A DNA stretch of 64,000 nt, from positions 2,418,001 through 2,482,000 of the forward strand of contig NZ_CP116805.1 of NCBI RefSeq assembly GCF_028463845.1, given 5' to 3'. The DNA comes from Gimibacter soli (lineage in GTDB: Bacteria; Pseudomonadota; Alphaproteobacteria; Sphingomonadales; Kordiimonadaceae). This document shows, one piece after another, positions 1-9,335 of the stretch. The notes under the pieces were generated by a model, which ran no database searches, had not been told where the DNA came from, and saw only the letters and a list, made by a program, of their open reading frames with translations. The stretch's first letter is position 1; the number at the start of each line of letters is the position of its first letter. The position numbers and the translations under genes were made by a program.

Positions 1-542
1 ACTTCTTCGTCCGAAACCTTCGGGTTCGCAGCATCGACCATGGCATCGACAAGATCGAGCTTGCGGTGGGTGCCTTCATAATCAGCCTCGCCCGCTTCCA
101 TCGGACCGCCAGAGACGAACACGGCCGGGATATTGAGGCGGAGTGCCGCCATCAGCATTCCGGGGGTGATCTTGTCGCAGTTCGAGATGCAGACAAGCGC
201 ATCGGCACAGTGGGCGTTCGCCATATATTCAACACTGTCGGCGATGATTTCGCGCGACGGCAAGCTATAGAGCATGCCGTCATGCCCCATGGCGATACCG
301 TCATCCACGGCAATCGTGTTGAATTCCTTCGCCACTCCACCGGCAGCCTCGATCTCGCGCGCAACCATCTGGCCAAGGTCTTTCAAATGCACATGACCCG
401 GCACGAACTGGGTGAAGCTGTTGACGACAGCGACAATCGGCTTCCGGAAATCCTCATCCTTCATGCCGGTGGCGCGCCAAAGGGCGCGGGCGCCCGCCAT
501 GTTGCGGCCGTGGGTCGAGGTTTTGGAACGATAGTCGGGCAT
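1..542 (-). CDS. ilvD: Dihydroxy-acid dehydratase, N-terminal part (cut by window edge)
   Basis: The reverse strand reads from an ATG at 540-542 without a stop to the window edge, giving about 180 residues. The translation starts [20 protein letters not shown] and carries the hallmark N-terminal IlvD segment: the [20 protein letters not shown] region, followed by [12 protein letters not shown] and the [13 protein letters not shown] cysteine motif that ligates the Fe-S cluster. The family dehydrates 2,3-dihydroxy-acids to 2-keto acids in the cytoplasm, in the branched-chain amino acid and CoA-precursor pathway. The gene diverges from the agmatinase gene, with about 180 bp between the two starts. 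Only the C-terminal two thirds is missing, because of the window boundary. Confidence 0.93.
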   Translation of the reverse strand, partial: MPDYRSKTSTHGRNMAGARALWRATGMKDEDFRKPIVAVVNSFTQFVPGHVHLKDLGQMVAREIEAAGGVAKEFNTIAVDDGIAMGHDGMLYSLPSREIIADSVEYMANAHCADALVCISNCDKITPGMLMAALRLNIPAVFVSGGPMEAGEADYEGTHRKLDLVDAMVDAANPKVSDEE

Positions 543-577
543 TGCCTACTCCGGTAACAGCGGATGAATCGCGGCGG

Positions 578-606
578 ACTTTAGCCGCGCACCCTGCCCC
601 TGTCGA
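578..606 (-). promoter_or_regulatory. Predicted sigma-70-type promoter for ilvD
   Basis: On the minus strand TCGACA (601-606) and TAAAGT (578-583) are separated by exactly 17 bases. Transcription would start near 571, about 29 nt before the ilvD start codon. The hexamers match the consensus at 5/6 and 4/6 positions. This is pattern matching only. Confidence 0.45.
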
Positions 607-722
607 TAAGAAATGAAAAGATTAGGTATCAATTTTTGATTTTTTATTGCGCCTGATTGATTTGCGTCCCGCCGCGCGCGCCAGTATGTATGGGCCGTGT
701 TTTCAATGGTGGAGCAAGACCA

Positions 723-1628
723 ATGTCCCAAGGCATGATGGAACCCTATGGCGGCCATATTTCCTACCTGCGTTTCCCGGTGTGCGAAAGCGCCGAAGGG
801 CTGGACCTTGCCATCATGGGCGTGCCGTTTGACCTGAACACCACGGGCCGCGCCGGTGCGCGCTTCGGGCCTCGCGGCATCCGTGAAATGTCGCTGACCA
901 TGGCCGAATTCCCCTGGGGGGTCTGGCCGTGGGGCTATCATCTGCGTGACAAGTTCAAGGTCGGCGACATTGGCGATGTGATGGGCTTCACCGCCTACAC
1001 CGAGCGCATGATGCCTGCCGTGGAAGCCGCTGCTGACAAGGTGATGGCAACCGGCGCCTCGCTCCTCACGCTTGGCGGCGATCACTCGATCACCTATCCG
1101 CTCCTGAAGGCCCATGCCCGCAAGCATGGCCCGCTGGCGCTTATCCATTTCGATGCGCACAGCGACACCTGGATTGATGACGACATCAACCACGGCACCA
1201 TGTTCCATCATGCGATCAAGGACGGCACCATTGTGCCCGAAAACTCGATCCAGCTGGGCATGCGCACCCCGAACCCGGACGAACAAGGCATGCTGGTGCT
1301 GGACGGCCTCGAGTGCCTGAAAACCCCGCCGCTGGAGATGGCGAAACGCATCCGCGAGCGTGTGGGCAACCGCCCTGCCTACCTCACCTTCGATATCGAT
1401 TTCCTTGACCCGGCTTATGCGCCCGCAACTGGTACCCCTGTGGTCGGCGGTCCCAATTCGGCCTATGCCCGCGATGTGCTGCGCGCACTTGTCGGCATGA
1501 ATATTGTGGGCGGCGATCAGGTGGAGGTTGCCCCGCATTATGAAGGGGCGGCGCAGATCACTGCACTTGCCGGCGCTACGATTGCGGCAGACATCCTTTA
1601 CCTGATCGGTGCTTCACGCAGCCGTTGA
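723..1628 (+). CDS. speB: Agmatinase / ureohydrolase family protein
   Basis: A 301-residue ureohydrolase that would hydrolyse agmatine, or a related guanidino compound, to putrescine and urea using a binuclear manganese site. The metal-binding motifs are all visible: GGDHS (His121), DAHSD (Asp144, His146, Asp148) and DIDFLDP (Asp224, Asp226). The open frame extends upstream to 657, but I chose ATG 723 because GGAG at 711-714 is correctly spaced and the family starts close to this point. A weak promoter-like pair (TTGCGT at 662, TATGTA at 685, 17-bp spacer) lies upstream. Substrate specificity within the family (agmatinase, guanidinobutyrase, guanidinopropionase) cannot be fixed by eye. The 3' end overlaps the convergent PAS gene by 15 bp. 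Confidence 0.88.
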   Translation: MSQGMMEPYGGHISYLRFPVCESAEGLDLAIMGVPFDLNTTGRAGARFGPRGIREMSLTMAEFPWGVWPWGYHLRDKFKVGDIGDVMGFTAYTERMMPAVEAAADKVMATGASLLTLGGDHSITYPLLKAHARKHGPLALIHFDAHSDTWIDDDINHGTMFHHAIKDGTIVPENSIQLGMRTPNPDEQGMLVLDGLECLKTPPLEMAKRIRERVGNRPAYLTFDIDFLDPAYAPATGTPVVGGPNSAYARDVLRALVGMNIVGGDQVEVAPHYEGAAQITALAGATIAADILYLIGASRSR

Positions 1629-2195
1629 GGCGCTGGCGAGCGGGCCTGTCAGTTCCGGCAGGCCGTAGCCCAGATCGAAGAAATGATAGCTTTCGAGCGT
1701 ACCCTGATCGAACTGCAGGGTGGCGAGATCAAGCAGCTGTCCAGCTTTGCCCTCGGGCGCCATTTCGATCGTGTACATCCCCATGTTGCGCTGCCCTTTC
1801 GCATCGCATAGCGGCAGGGTCATGATATGCATGTTCCACGCCCCGCCGGTCGCCACCGGGATGCGGCGCTTGGATTTCATGCCGCAGGGCACATCAACGA
1901 GCGCCCGGAACGCCGCATTCGGCAGAAAGAGCGACGTGCCCTGATAGCGGCGCACCGCCTCGGCCGCCTTGCCGGCCAGTTCCTCGCCGAAAAGATCGCG
2001 GTAAAAGGTGCCGGAAAGCCGACCTACCATCTTGCCGGTTTCATCGATATCGATCAGGGCAACATAGGGCAGCAGCTGCTTGATGGCCTGGGGATCAACC
2101 TGATCCTTGCGCGGCACCGGCCCGCCCGATGCTGTGCGCCAGCGCTTCCACTCGGAAAGCAACGCCTCGAACGTAGCTGTTGGAACGACAATCAT
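1614..2195 (-). CDS. PAS domain protein (PAS_5 type), 193 aa
   Basis: A small soluble protein without signal peptide or membrane segment. It matches the alphaproteobacterial PAS_5 pattern: a short N-terminal helix with W-x-x-W-R-T, then LLPYVALIDID and VGRLSGTFYRDLFGEELAGK, a basic SKRRIPVATGG stretch and a closing beta-strand region around MTLPLCDAKG. These proteins are single PAS sensors with no output domain, so a signalling partner would be encoded elsewhere. The ligand is unknown. The gene is convergent with the agmatinase gene, and their coding ends overlap by 15 bp. Family assignment is by recognition of the layout; no function should be read into it. Confidence 0.7.
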   Translation of the reverse strand: MIVVPTATFEALLSEWKRWRTASGGPVPRKDQVDPQAIKQLLPYVALIDIDETGKMVGRLSGTFYRDLFGEELAGKAAEAVRRYQGTSLFLPNAAFRALVDVPCGMKSKRRIPVATGGAWNMHIMTLPLCDAKGQRNMGMYTIEMAPEGKAGQLLDLATLQFDQGTLESYHFFDLGYGLPELTGPLASASTAA

Positions 2196-2262
2196 GCCTG
2201 CCTCATATCAGGTGCCCCGGAACTTAGCACCGTTCAAGAATAGGAAATGGAGATGGGGCCGG

Positions 2263-3129
2263 TCAATCGCGGAGGCGCGGGTCTTCGGCACCCTTGCCAA
2301 GAATGCGGCGCCATTGGCCATCCTCGACAGCCTTGTCGATCTCGCTATCGACAAGGTCAAGTAGCAAGGTACGGGTGCCGCCCTTCCAGCAGGCGATCTG
2401 CTCGTTAATATCGCCGATCCCGAATTCGGGATCGGCCACGACATCCTGTTCGCCGTGTTGCGCTTCATATTGGGCGAGATCAAGCCCGTACACCGCCACG
2501 GCATCCACCCTGCCCTTGTCCAACAGCGCCAGCGCTGCCTGCAGGCTGTCCATCGCCATCAGCTGTGCACGGCCACTGACTTCGGGTTCTGTCGAGACAA
2601 TCGAATAGGCACCGGATTCAGCTGCAACGCTCAATCCCCGCAAGGCCTCAAGCGAAGCAGGCGGTGTGCGACCAGCATGAACGAAGAATTTGATCCTGAG
2701 CCGGTTGACCGGCTTCGAATAGCGCACCTCTGAAAGGTCCGGCGAGCCATAGGGTTCGTAATTGAAGCCTTCATTAGCGATATAAAGGCAGGACTGACGG
2801 TCTTTGAGGAAGCTGCGGACCGCCCGGCGATACGGCATGATCTGCAGGTTCATGTCCTTCTGCAGATTGCGCGTCAGATACTTCAGGAGCCGCACATAGG
2901 GGCTGCCATCCGACGAATCCAGAAGCTCCTCAACCCGCGTGGCATAGATGCGCACCGGGCCGCGTTCTTCAATCTCTTCGGAAAAAGCACCGGGGTTTGC
3001 GGAAAGGGACACGGAACCGCACATGACCGAAAGCAGCATGCACACAGGAAACAGGGCTGACCGGCGCACAAACTTGCTGCGCTGCCTATCGATCAGACCT
3101 GTTCCTTGTGGACCACGCTTCCTGAGCAA
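2263..3129 (-). CDS. Periplasmic solute-binding-like protein (SBP_bac_3 type), orphan
   Basis: A 288-residue exported protein. An N-terminal basic stretch (to about residue 24) is followed by a hydrophobic core around ALFPVCMLLSVMCGSVSLSA, which is a signal peptide. The mature part resembles the periplasmic amino-acid-binding fold (family 3): GPVRIYATRVEELL near the start, YRRAVRSFLKDRQSCLYIANEG, then an LRGLSVAAESGAYS hinge and a C-terminal ALALLDKGRVDAVAVYGLD segment. The start is probably TTG at 3127-3129, with AAGGGG upstream. No ABC permease or ATPase lies next to it, so it may be a stand-alone sensor or binding protein. It sits 23 bp before valS on the same strand. Confidence 0.65.
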   Translation of the reverse strand: MLRKRGPQGTGLIDRQRSKFVRRSALFPVCMLLSVMCGSVSLSANPGAFSEEIEERGPVRIYATRVEELLDSSDGSPYVRLLKYLTRNLQKDMNLQIMPYRRAVRSFLKDRQSCLYIANEGFNYEPYGSPDLSEVRYSKPVNRLRIKFFVHAGRTPPASLEALRGLSVAAESGAYSIVSTEPEVSGRAQLMAMDSLQAALALLDKGRVDAVAVYGLDLAQYEAQHGEQDVVADPEFGIGDINEQIACWKGGTRTLLLDLVDSEIDKAVEDGQWRRILGKGAEDPRLRD

Positions 3130-3152
3130 TATTGCGACCCCTTCCCGGAGGT

Positions 3153-5798
3153 TCAGCCCAAACGCTTGAAGGCGGCGTCCAGCTTTTCGGCCTGACTTTC
3201 AAGGTCCGCGAGCTGTGCCTTAGCTTCCTCTATCACATGTGCGGGTGCCTTGGCCACGAATCCCTGATTCGACAGGCGACCGGACAGCGCCCCGGCCTCC
3301 TTGCGTACCTTTTCCAAGGCTTTGGCAAGACGAGCTTTTTCCGCTTCCACATCCATCAGGTCAGCGAGCGGCAGATAGACAGTCGCTTCATCGACCACCA
3401 GCTGGGCCGAACCTTTCGATTCGGCAGTCGCCACGGCCTCGGCCTTTTCAAGCCGCGCCATGCGGGCCAGCATATCCTGCCAGCGATCGATCCGGGCCTG
3501 CGTCTCGCTGGATGCACCAACTACCAGAGCGGTCGCCTTGGCGTTTGCGGGCACGTTCATTTCCGCGCGGGTCGAACGGACAGCGCTGATGAACCGGATC
3601 ACCCAGTTGACCTCGTCACCGGCGGCAGCATCAACCGTATCGATCTTCGGCCACGAGGCAGCGATGAGGTCATGTTTGCGGCCGTCTTTCAGGCCGTGCC
3701 ACAGCTCTTCGGTGATGAAGGGCATGAAGGGGTGGAGCAGCACAAGGATCTGGTCCAGCACCCAGCCGGCAACGGCACGGGTCTCTTCCTTCTGCGCTTC
3801 ATCCTCGCCCCAGAAGACCGGCTTGATCAGCTCAAGATACCAGTCGCAGAAAGTGCCCCACACGAAGTGATAGATGGCGTCAGCCGCATCGTTGAAACGG
3901 AAGGCTTCAAGCGCGCTCGTCACACCTTCGGCGGCTTTCGCCACTTCACCGATGATCCATTTCGACAGAATGAGGTCAGCCTTCGGCGGCGCTACGGTGT
4001 CGGAGCCGCCAATGCCGTTCATTTCGCAGAAGCGGGCCGCGTTCCAGAGCTTGGTGCCGAAGTTGCGGTAACCTTCAACGCGCTTCTCGGCGAGCTTGAT
4101 GTCGCGCCCTTGCGCTTCCATCGCGGCAAGCGTGAAGCGCAGGGCATCGGCGCCGTAGGTGTCGATGAATTTCAGGGGATCGATCACGTTCCCCTTGGAT
4201 TTCGACATTTTCTGGCCGTGCTCGTCGCGCACCAGCGCGTGGATGTAAACGTTCTTGAACGGCACATCGCCCATGAAATAGAGGCCGGACATCATCATCC
4301 GGGCGACCCAGAAGAAGATGATATCGAAACCGGTCACCAGTGTGGCGTTCGGATAATATTTCTTCACTGTGGCTTCGTCGTCGGGCCAGCCGAGGGTCGA
4401 ATAGGGCCACATGGCGGACGAGAACCAGGTGTCGAGCACGTCTTTGTCGCGCTCCAGCACCACGTTATCGCCGAACTTGGCCTTGGCCGCGGCCATGGCA
4501 TCTTCTTCCGTTTCCTCAACGAAAACGGTGCCATCGGGCGCGTACCATGCGGGAATGCGATGGCCCCACCACAGCTGGCGCGACACGCACCAGGGCTGGA
4601 TGTTGCGCATCCATTCGAAATAGGTCTTTTCCCAGTTTTTGGGGATGAAGTTGGTGCGACCTTGCTCCACCGCTTCAATGGCGGGCTTGGCGAGCGTTGC
4701 TGCATCCACATACCATTGCTCGGTCAGCCAGGGCTCGATCACCACGCCGCCACGGTCGCCATACGGCACCATATGGCGGTGGGGCTCAACCTTCACAAGG
4801 AAACCGGCGGCGTCCATATCGGCCACAATGGCCTTGCGCGCCACGTAGCGGTCCATGCCCCGGTATTTCGCCGGCGCATTCTCGTTCACGGCCGCTTCCG
4901 CCGTGAAGATATTGATCATCGGCAGGTCATGGCGCTTGCCGACTTCAAAGTCGTTGAAGTCATGCGCCGGAGTGATCTTCAGCGCACCAGTGCCCTGCTC
5001 CGGGTCCGCATGCTCGTCACCCACAATCGGGATCAGGCGGCCAACCAGCGGCAGCTTCACCATCTTGCCGATCAGGTGCTTGTAGCGCTCGTCTTCTGGG
5101 TTCACGGCAACGGCTGTATCACCGAGCATGGTTTCGGGACGCGTGGTCGCAATCTCGATGAAAACGCCGTCTTCGCCGTCCACGGGATAGCGGAAGTGCC
5201 AGAAGTTGCCGTCAACTTCCTTCTGTTCCACCTCGAGGTCCGAAATCGCGGTTTTCAGCTTCGGATCCCAGTTCACAAGGCGCTGGTCCTTGTAGAGAAG
5301 GCCGTCCTTGTAAAGCTTCACGAATTTCTTGATCACAGCGGCCGAGCGGGGCTCGTCCATGGTGAAGGCCTCGCGCGACCAGTCGCACGAAGCGCCCAGA
5401 CGGCGCAGCTGGCGGGTGATGGTGCCGCCGGATTCCTCTTTCCATTTCCAGACACGCTCAAGGAAGGCCTCACGGCCCATTTCCTGACGGGTCGTCTTGC
5501 CTTCGGCGTCCAGCTGGCGCTCGACCACCATCTGGGTGGCGATGCCCGCATGGTCGGTGCCCGGCTGCCACAACACGTCCTTGCCGCGCAGCCGCTCGAA
5601 CCGCACCAGAACATCCTGCAGCGTGTTATCCAGCGCATGGCCCATATGGAGACTGCCGGTGACATTCGGCGGCGGCATCACAATCACATAGGGCTCGGCA
5701 TCCGGCTTCTGCCCGCAGGCGAAGGCGCCGTTATTTTCCCAATGCTGATACCATTTCGCCTCGATGTCGCCGGGGCTGTAGGTCTTTTCCATGGCCAT
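3153..5798 (-). CDS. valS: Valyl-tRNA synthetase
   Basis: An 881-residue class I aminoacyl-tRNA synthetase that charges tRNA-Val. The HIGH signature appears as [15 protein letters not shown] near residue 50 and the KMSKS loop as [12 protein letters not shown] in the middle. The editing-domain region contains [11 protein letters not shown], followed by the anticodon-binding domain and a C-terminal coiled-coil tail ([20 protein letters not shown]), which is diagnostic of ValRS against IleRS and LeuRS. An in-frame ATG exists at 5819, but the ATG at 5798 (protein begins [15 protein letters not shown]) has an AGGACC-type ribosome site at the right distance. popZ lies upstream on the same strand, 110 bp away, an arrangement common in alphaproteobacteria. 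Confidence 0.97.
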   Translation of the reverse strand: MAMEKTYSPGDIEAKWYQHWENNGAFACGQKPDAEPYVIVMPPPNVTGSLHMGHALDNTLQDVLVRFERLRGKDVLWQPGTDHAGIATQMVVERQLDAEGKTTRQEMGREAFLERVWKWKEESGGTITRQLRRLGASCDWSREAFTMDEPRSAAVIKKFVKLYKDGLLYKDQRLVNWDPKLKTAISDLEVEQKEVDGNFWHFRYPVDGEDGVFIEIATTRPETMLGDTAVAVNPEDERYKHLIGKMVKLPLVGRLIPIVGDEHADPEQGTGALKITPAHDFNDFEVGKRHDLPMINIFTAEAAVNENAPAKYRGMDRYVARKAIVADMDAAGFLVKVEPHRHMVPYGDRGGVVIEPWLTEQWYVDAATLAKPAIEAVEQGRTNFIPKNWEKTYFEWMRNIQPWCVSRQLWWGHRIPAWYAPDGTVFVEETEEDAMAAAKAKFGDNVVLERDKDVLDTWFSSAMWPYSTLGWPDDEATVKKYYPNATLVTGFDIIFFWVARMMMSGLYFMGDVPFKNVYIHALVRDEHGQKMSKSKGNVIDPLKFIDTYGADALRFTLAAMEAQGRDIKLAEKRVEGYRNFGTKLWNAARFCEMNGIGGSDTVAPPKADLILSKWIIGEVAKAAEGVTSALEAFRFNDAADAIYHFVWGTFCDWYLELIKPVFWGEDEAQKEETRAVAGWVLDQILVLLHPFMPFITEELWHGLKDGRKHDLIAASWPKIDTVDAAAGDEVNWVIRFISAVRSTRAEMNVPANAKATALVVGASSETQARIDRWQDMLARMARLEKAEAVATAESKGSAQLVVDEATVYLPLADLMDVEAEKARLAKALEKVRKEAGALSGRLSNQGFVAKAPAHVIEEAKAQLADLESQAEKLDAAFKRLG

Positions 5799-5908
5799 GA
5801 CTGAAAGGTCCTGAATCAAATGAATACGTGGCCCGAAATCGGGCGAACGCTTCTTTTAGGGGGAAGGCGGCAGGGCGTCAACGCCAACACCGCCGGATTT
5901 TGGCTGAT

Positions 5909-6436
5909 TTACTTGCGGCGCGCGATACGGGCGACTTCGCGCTCGACAGCGTCCTGCACGATCTGCGGCAGGTTCTCGTCGAGCCACGCTTGCAGCATCG
6001 GCTTCAGCATGCTGCGGACAAGCCCTTCAAGCGTGTTCTGGTCGCCTTCATAGCCCGACACCATCAGATGCGAGAGATGCGCGAAGCTTTGCGCCGTGCG
6101 CGTTTCTACCGGTGGCGAAACGATGCCGTCAGAATCAGCGAAATCGGTGAGTTCCAGAATATCATCCAGGCGCTCGGGCTCCGGCTCGTAGGCCGGCTCG
6201 GGCTCGGGTTCATATTCCGGTTCAGGTTCGGGTTCCGGCTCGGGCTCAGGTTCCGGCTCGTAAACCGGCTCGGGCTCGGGCTCGGGTTCCGGCTCAAACG
6301 CCGGCTCTGCTTCGGGTTCGGGCTCGGGTTCCGGCGCAGCGGCAGGGGCGGCAGTCTCATCCGACTCATCGGAGATAATCCGGCGGATGGACGCCAGAAT
6401 TTCTTCCATTGTCGGCTCGTCGTCAGATGCAATCAC
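5909..6436 (-). CDS. popZ: Polar organizing protein PopZ (DUF2497)
   Basis: A 175-residue protein with the three-part PopZ layout. A short N-terminal helix ([19 protein letters not shown]-like, residues about 6-25) is the partner-binding region. An acidic proline-rich linker (about 30-95) is made almost entirely of Pro-Glu dipeptides with Tyr or Phe spacers. The C-terminal helical oligomerisation region (from about residue 118) reads [36 protein letters not shown]. In Caulobacter PopZ forms a polymeric microdomain at the cell pole that tethers ParB/parS and recruits cell-cycle regulators. The linker is almost perfectly periodic and its DNA is a degenerate tandem repeat (6174-6336). The popZ-valS neighbourhood supports the call. 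Confidence 0.9.
   Translation of the reverse strand: MIASDDEPTMEEILASIRRIISDESDETAAPAAAPEPEPEPEAEPAFEPEPEPEPEPVYEPEPEPEPEPEPEPEYEPEPEPAYEPEPERLDDILELTDFADSDGIVSPPVETRTAQSFAHLSHLMVSGYEGDQNTLEGLVRSMLKPMLQAWLDENLPQIVQDAVEREVARIARRK
6174..6336 (-). repeat. Degenerate tandem repeat encoding the Pro-Glu linker of PopZ
   Basis: Short units rich in ggctcgggttccgg recur here and encode alternating Pro-Glu with occasional Tyr, Phe and Ala. This is coding repeat DNA inside popZ. It is likely to vary in length between strains. Confidence 0.75.
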
Positions 6437-6580
6437 GCTAAATGCCAGCCCGTGTTAACCACTCCCTCATGAACAGGTACCGCCTCCCTTTCGGAGTGTC
6501 AATAAATCTTAAGAGTTGAAAGGCAGTTATGGCGCTTTCCATGACTTTTTCGTCACAGCATCCAATGGCTTTCCTGTTTC

Positions 6581-6608
6581 CAAAAGAAAAGGGCCCCGAA
6601 GGGCCCTT
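6581..6608 (-). terminator. Rho-independent terminator downstream of the TolC gene
   Basis: On the minus strand an 8-bp stem AAGGGCCC / GGGCCCTT with a TTCG tetraloop is followed by a T-rich tract (TTTTCTTTT). It lies 25 bp past the TolC stop codon. Confidence 0.85.
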
Positions 6609-6632
6609 GAATTCGTGCGTTTCGATTGACGC

Positions 6633-8006
6633 TTACCAGCCAATCATCTGGTTTTTCACGTCGTCGTAATGCTCTTCCGGGTCGTAGGCATCGACATCGA
6701 GCCCGAGCGTACCGGAATTGAGCGTACCGACGGCCGCCAGAAGATTGTAGGCCGCAACAAATTCGTCACGCTGGGCGCGGATGAGGTTGGCGCGGGCATC
6801 CAGCAGTTCCTGCTCGGCATTCAGCACATCAAGCGTGGTGCGCGAGCCGACGGCTGCTTCCTGGCGAACACCTTCAAGTGCGATTTCGTTGGCGCGGACC
6901 TGTGCTTCGGTCGAGGCAATCTGGCCCCGCGCTGCGCGCAGGCGGTCCCAAGTCACCAGCGCGGTTTCCTGCGCTGAACGCTCGGCTTCAACGATCTGCA
7001 CCATACGCTGGCTGCGAACTTCCTTGGCACGACGGATGTCGGCATAGGTAGCGCCGCCCGTGTAAAGGGGCACGGTCAGCTGGAAGCCGAACGCCTTGAT
7101 GTCGCTATCGTCGGGGGTCGTGTTGTTCCCCACGAGCGAGCTGCCATCGGTGTGCGAGTAGGACGCTTCGGCACCAAGCCGCGGCAGCAGGCCACCTTCG
7201 GCGATATGGATACCGCGGCGGGCCGCTTCTTCGCTGTAACGCGCGGCAATCACGTTGGGTGCGTCAGCCATTGCCGTTTCAATTGCAGATTCAAGTGAAG
7301 CAGGCAGAACCGGCAGGCCACCCGGCGTATCAAGCCCGGCAGGCGCCCGACCGATCACGCGCTGGTAAGCACCGCGGCTTGCTGCAAGCTGGGCTTCGGC
7401 GGCCAGAAGCTGCGACTTTGCCCCTTCGAGGCGGGCTTCGGACTGGGCAACGTCCGTGCGGGTGATTTCACCAACGCGGAAACGGTCGCGGCTGGCTTCC
7501 AGCTGGCGTTCCAGTACCTGCACCTGATTCTTGTTCAGTTCGACTACGGACTGATCGCGGACAACATCCATATAGGCGGCAATACCCTGCAGCAGCACTT
7601 GCTGTTCGGTATTTTGCAGCTGGGCGCGTGCCACCATGACTTCCGCCTTGGCCTGGCGCACGGCATTCAGGTCACGCATGCCGTTGAAGATCGACAGCTG
7701 CGCCGTCACGCCGTATGCGGTCGAATCGACATCTGCGTCGTTCCGCGGGCCATTCGGTGCCTGGCTGTTAATCACCTTGCCATGGCGTTCGCCGTAGCTT
7801 GCTTCACCCACCACGCTCGGCAGGAAAGCGGCCTTGGCGCCGGGCACGGTGTTATCGATTGCCCGCACGGCAGCACGCTGTGCTTGCAGGGTCGGGTTGG
7901 AGGCGTAGGCGGCCTCGAGCGCTTCCTTGAGCGTCTCGGCGCTGACGGCCCCGGTGCCACCCAGAACGGTGGCGATCGCCAGAAGCGATGCGATGGTTTT
8001 TTTCAT
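6633..8006 (-). CDS. TolC-family outer membrane efflux protein
   Basis: A 457-residue outer-membrane channel component. It starts with a clear signal peptide (MKKTIASLLAIATVLGG, cleavage after VSA) and then ETLKEALEAAYASNPTLQAQRAAVRAID, the typical first helix of outer membrane efflux (OEP) repeats. The second half carries EQELLDARANLIRAQRDEFVAAYNLLAAVG, characteristic of the TolC/type I secretion subfamily. It would pair with inner-membrane pumps or type I exporters to span the periplasm. I chose ATG 8006, which has AAGGAGG directly upstream, over the longer open frame. No pump gene is adjacent. The type I exporter at 31-34 kb lacks its own outer-membrane partner, so this protein is a plausible one. 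Confidence 0.9.
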   Translation of the reverse strand: MKKTIASLLAIATVLGGTGAVSAETLKEALEAAYASNPTLQAQRAAVRAIDNTVPGAKAAFLPSVVGEASYGERHGKVINSQAPNGPRNDADVDSTAYGVTAQLSIFNGMRDLNAVRQAKAEVMVARAQLQNTEQQVLLQGIAAYMDVVRDQSVVELNKNQVQVLERQLEASRDRFRVGEITRTDVAQSEARLEGAKSQLLAAEAQLAASRGAYQRVIGRAPAGLDTPGGLPVLPASLESAIETAMADAPNVIAARYSEEAARRGIHIAEGGLLPRLGAEASYSHTDGSSLVGNNTTPDDSDIKAFGFQLTVPLYTGGATYADIRRAKEVRSQRMVQIVEAERSAQETALVTWDRLRAARGQIASTEAQVRANEIALEGVRQEAAVGSRTTLDVLNAEQELLDARANLIRAQRDEFVAAYNLLAAVGTLNSGTLGLDVDAYDPEEHYDDVKNQMIGW

Positions 8007-8103
8007 TGTGTTCCCTCCTTGAGGTTCCTCGCTGTTTATTAAAAGGCAGGTTTCTGTCCTGCCTGTTGAAAGAAAGGCGGCCATCCCCGCCTTTCAAACC
8101 CTA

Positions 8104-8757
8104 TTAAAATACAAATCCCGCCGGTTTTGCAAAGCCCGGAATGGGCGGCACGTTGGCGTCGAAAAGGTCGCGGGCGGCAAACTGGCCGTCTTCGCGGGTC
8201 ACGATATGGGCGCGGCCCACACCGTCTTTTTCACGCACGCACACAAGGCGGCCACCGTCAGCGAGCTGCTTGAGGAGCGCCTGCGGCACTTCCTCCACCA
8301 GGCCACCGATGAAAATCACGTCGAACGGGCCTTGTTTGGCAACGCCCTCGGCATGGGCACCCTGCACCACAGCAGTATTGATGATTTCAAGCTCGCCAAG
8401 CTTCTTCTCGGCAGCAGCCGCGAGCTTCTTGTCTTCTTCAAGTGCCACAACAGCCTCGGCCAGCCCGGCGATAACGGCCGCGCTGTAGCCAGTGGCGCCG
8501 CCGATATCGAGCACAACGTCGCTCGACTGGACGTCAGCTTCCGTCAGGAGGCGGGCAAACACCATCGGCTCCATCAGATAACGGCCTTCGCCAATGGCAA
8601 TATCCTCGTCAACATAGGCGACGGAACGCTTTGCCTTGGGTACAAAATGCTCCCGCGGGACGCTGCGAATAGCGGCAATCAGGCGCTCGTCATTCACTTC
8701 ATTGGGGCGGAGCTGGCAGTCGATCATATGGCTGCGGGCGACGGTCATGTCAGTCAC
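8104..8757 (-). CDS. Protein-L-isoaspartate O-methyltransferase family protein
   Basis: A 217-residue SAM-dependent methyltransferase of the PIMT fold. It begins with a GTG codon at 8755-8757; an ATG lies three codons inside. The N-terminal LRPNEVNDERLIAAI and VPREHFVP segments are typical of the family. SAM motif I reads VLDIGGATGYSAAVIA, a looser version of the usual GTGSGY. An IGEGRYLMEPMVFARLL segment corresponds to the PIMT active-site loop. Alphaproteobacteria often carry this divergent form immediately upstream of a TolC gene, as here (about 100 bp apart, same strand). True isoaspartyl repair activity is uncertain for this subgroup. A good promoter lies upstream. Confidence 0.8.
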   Translation of the reverse strand: MTDMTVARSHMIDCQLRPNEVNDERLIAAIRSVPREHFVPKAKRSVAYVDEDIAIGEGRYLMEPMVFARLLTEADVQSSDVVLDIGGATGYSAAVIAGLAEAVVALEEDKKLAAAAEKKLGELEIINTAVVQGAHAEGVAKQGPFDVIFIGGLVEEVPQALLKQLADGGRLVCVREKDGVGRAHIVTREDGQFAARDLFDANVPPIPGFAKPAGFVF

Positions 8758-8800
8758 GGGCGCTAATCCCTTAATTGATAGGCGAGTTACTCGTGCGCTC

Positions 8801-8829
8801 TATATAAATATACCGGCGCCGCGTGACAA
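8801..8829 (-). promoter_or_regulatory. Predicted promoter for the PIMT-family gene
   Basis: On the minus strand TTGTCA (8824-8829) and TATATA (8801-8806) are spaced by 17 bases. Transcription would begin about 35 nt before the GTG start codon. Confidence 0.6.
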
Positions 8830-8907
8830 CGCGTTTCCTGCATCAAGGGGGTGTCGCGGCTCGATTTTTAGGGGCAAGTGTGCCTTTCGTCCCTCGCTAC
8901 TTCGCGC

Positions 8908-8936
8908 TTGACCGCCGAAGTGCGCGCCTCTATACG
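8908..8936 (+). promoter_or_regulatory. Predicted promoter for tRNA-Cys
   Basis: TTGACC (8908-8913) and TATACG (8931-8936) are separated by 17 bases and end 18 bp before the tRNA. This is a strong match to the housekeeping consensus. Confidence 0.65.
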
Positions 8937-8954
8937 GTTCCCCACACCACGTGA

Positions 8955-9028
8955 GGCGCGATGGCGGAGTGGTGACGCAGCGGATTGCAAATCCGTGTAC
9001 ACCGGTTCGATTCCGGTTCGCGCCTCCA
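8955..9028 (+). tRNA. tRNA-Cys (anticodon GCA)
   Basis: A complete cloverleaf can be folded. The acceptor stem GGCGCGA/TCGCGCC is followed by discriminator T and an encoded CCA. The anticodon stem GCGGA/TCCGT encloses the loop TTGCAAA with anticodon GCA. The T arm is ACCGG-TTCGATT-CCGGT. The variable loop is short. Confidence 0.95.
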
Positions 9029-9188
9029 ACTTTCCCCCCATATGACAATCATCGACACCCTGCCCGCGCAAGCGCGGCGGCATGTGCTATATCGCGTGCC
9101 CTGCCCTGCAATTGGCACGAGCCAAAGCCTCGATTTTTGCAGGAATCTGCGGCTTTGAAAAAAGCTGCACAAAAATGTAAAATGGGGG

Positions 9189-9216
9189 TTGGCAGGCCAT
9201 TTTTTTTCAGTATAAA
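9189..9216 (+). promoter_or_regulatory. Predicted promoter for tRNA-Asn
   Basis: TTGGCA (9189-9194) and TATAAA (9211-9216) lie 16 bases apart, about 36 bp upstream of the tRNA. A run of eight T lies in the spacer. Confidence 0.55.
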
Positions 9217-9252
9217 GGGCGCCACTTGCGGCGATGAGCCGCCAGTTACTGA

Positions 9253-9327
9253 TCCCCAGTAGCTCAGTGGTAGAGCAAGCGGCTGTTAACCGCTCGGTCG
9301 CTGGTTCGAGTCCGGCCTGGGGAGCCA
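9253..9327 (+). tRNA. tRNA-Asn (anticodon GTT)
   Basis: The acceptor stem TCCCCAG/CTGGGGA has discriminator G and an encoded CCA. The D arm contains AGCTCAGTGGTAGAGC. The anticodon stem AGCGG/CCGCT encloses CTGTTAA with anticodon GTT. The T arm contains GGTTCGAGTCC. Confidence 0.96.
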
Positions 9328-9335
9328 ATCAGGGA

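Noticed and set aside
3132-5804. An 890-codon open frame on the plus strand opposite valS
   Set aside because: It is the antisense shadow of a GC-rich gene with intact class I synthetase motifs. It has no ribosome site and no recognisable protein.
6174-6336. Short repeated units that could suggest a CRISPR array
   Set aside because: Units are contiguous and in frame inside popZ and encode its Pro-Glu linker; there are no spacers.
9041-9160. A 38-codon frame between the two tRNAs
   Set aside because: No ribosome site and no sign of conservation; it lies in a stretch best read as a tRNA spacer and promoter.
8955-9327. Attachment site of an integrated element at the tRNA genes
   Set aside because: No integrase is nearby and no direct repeat of either tRNA 3' end was seen downstream.
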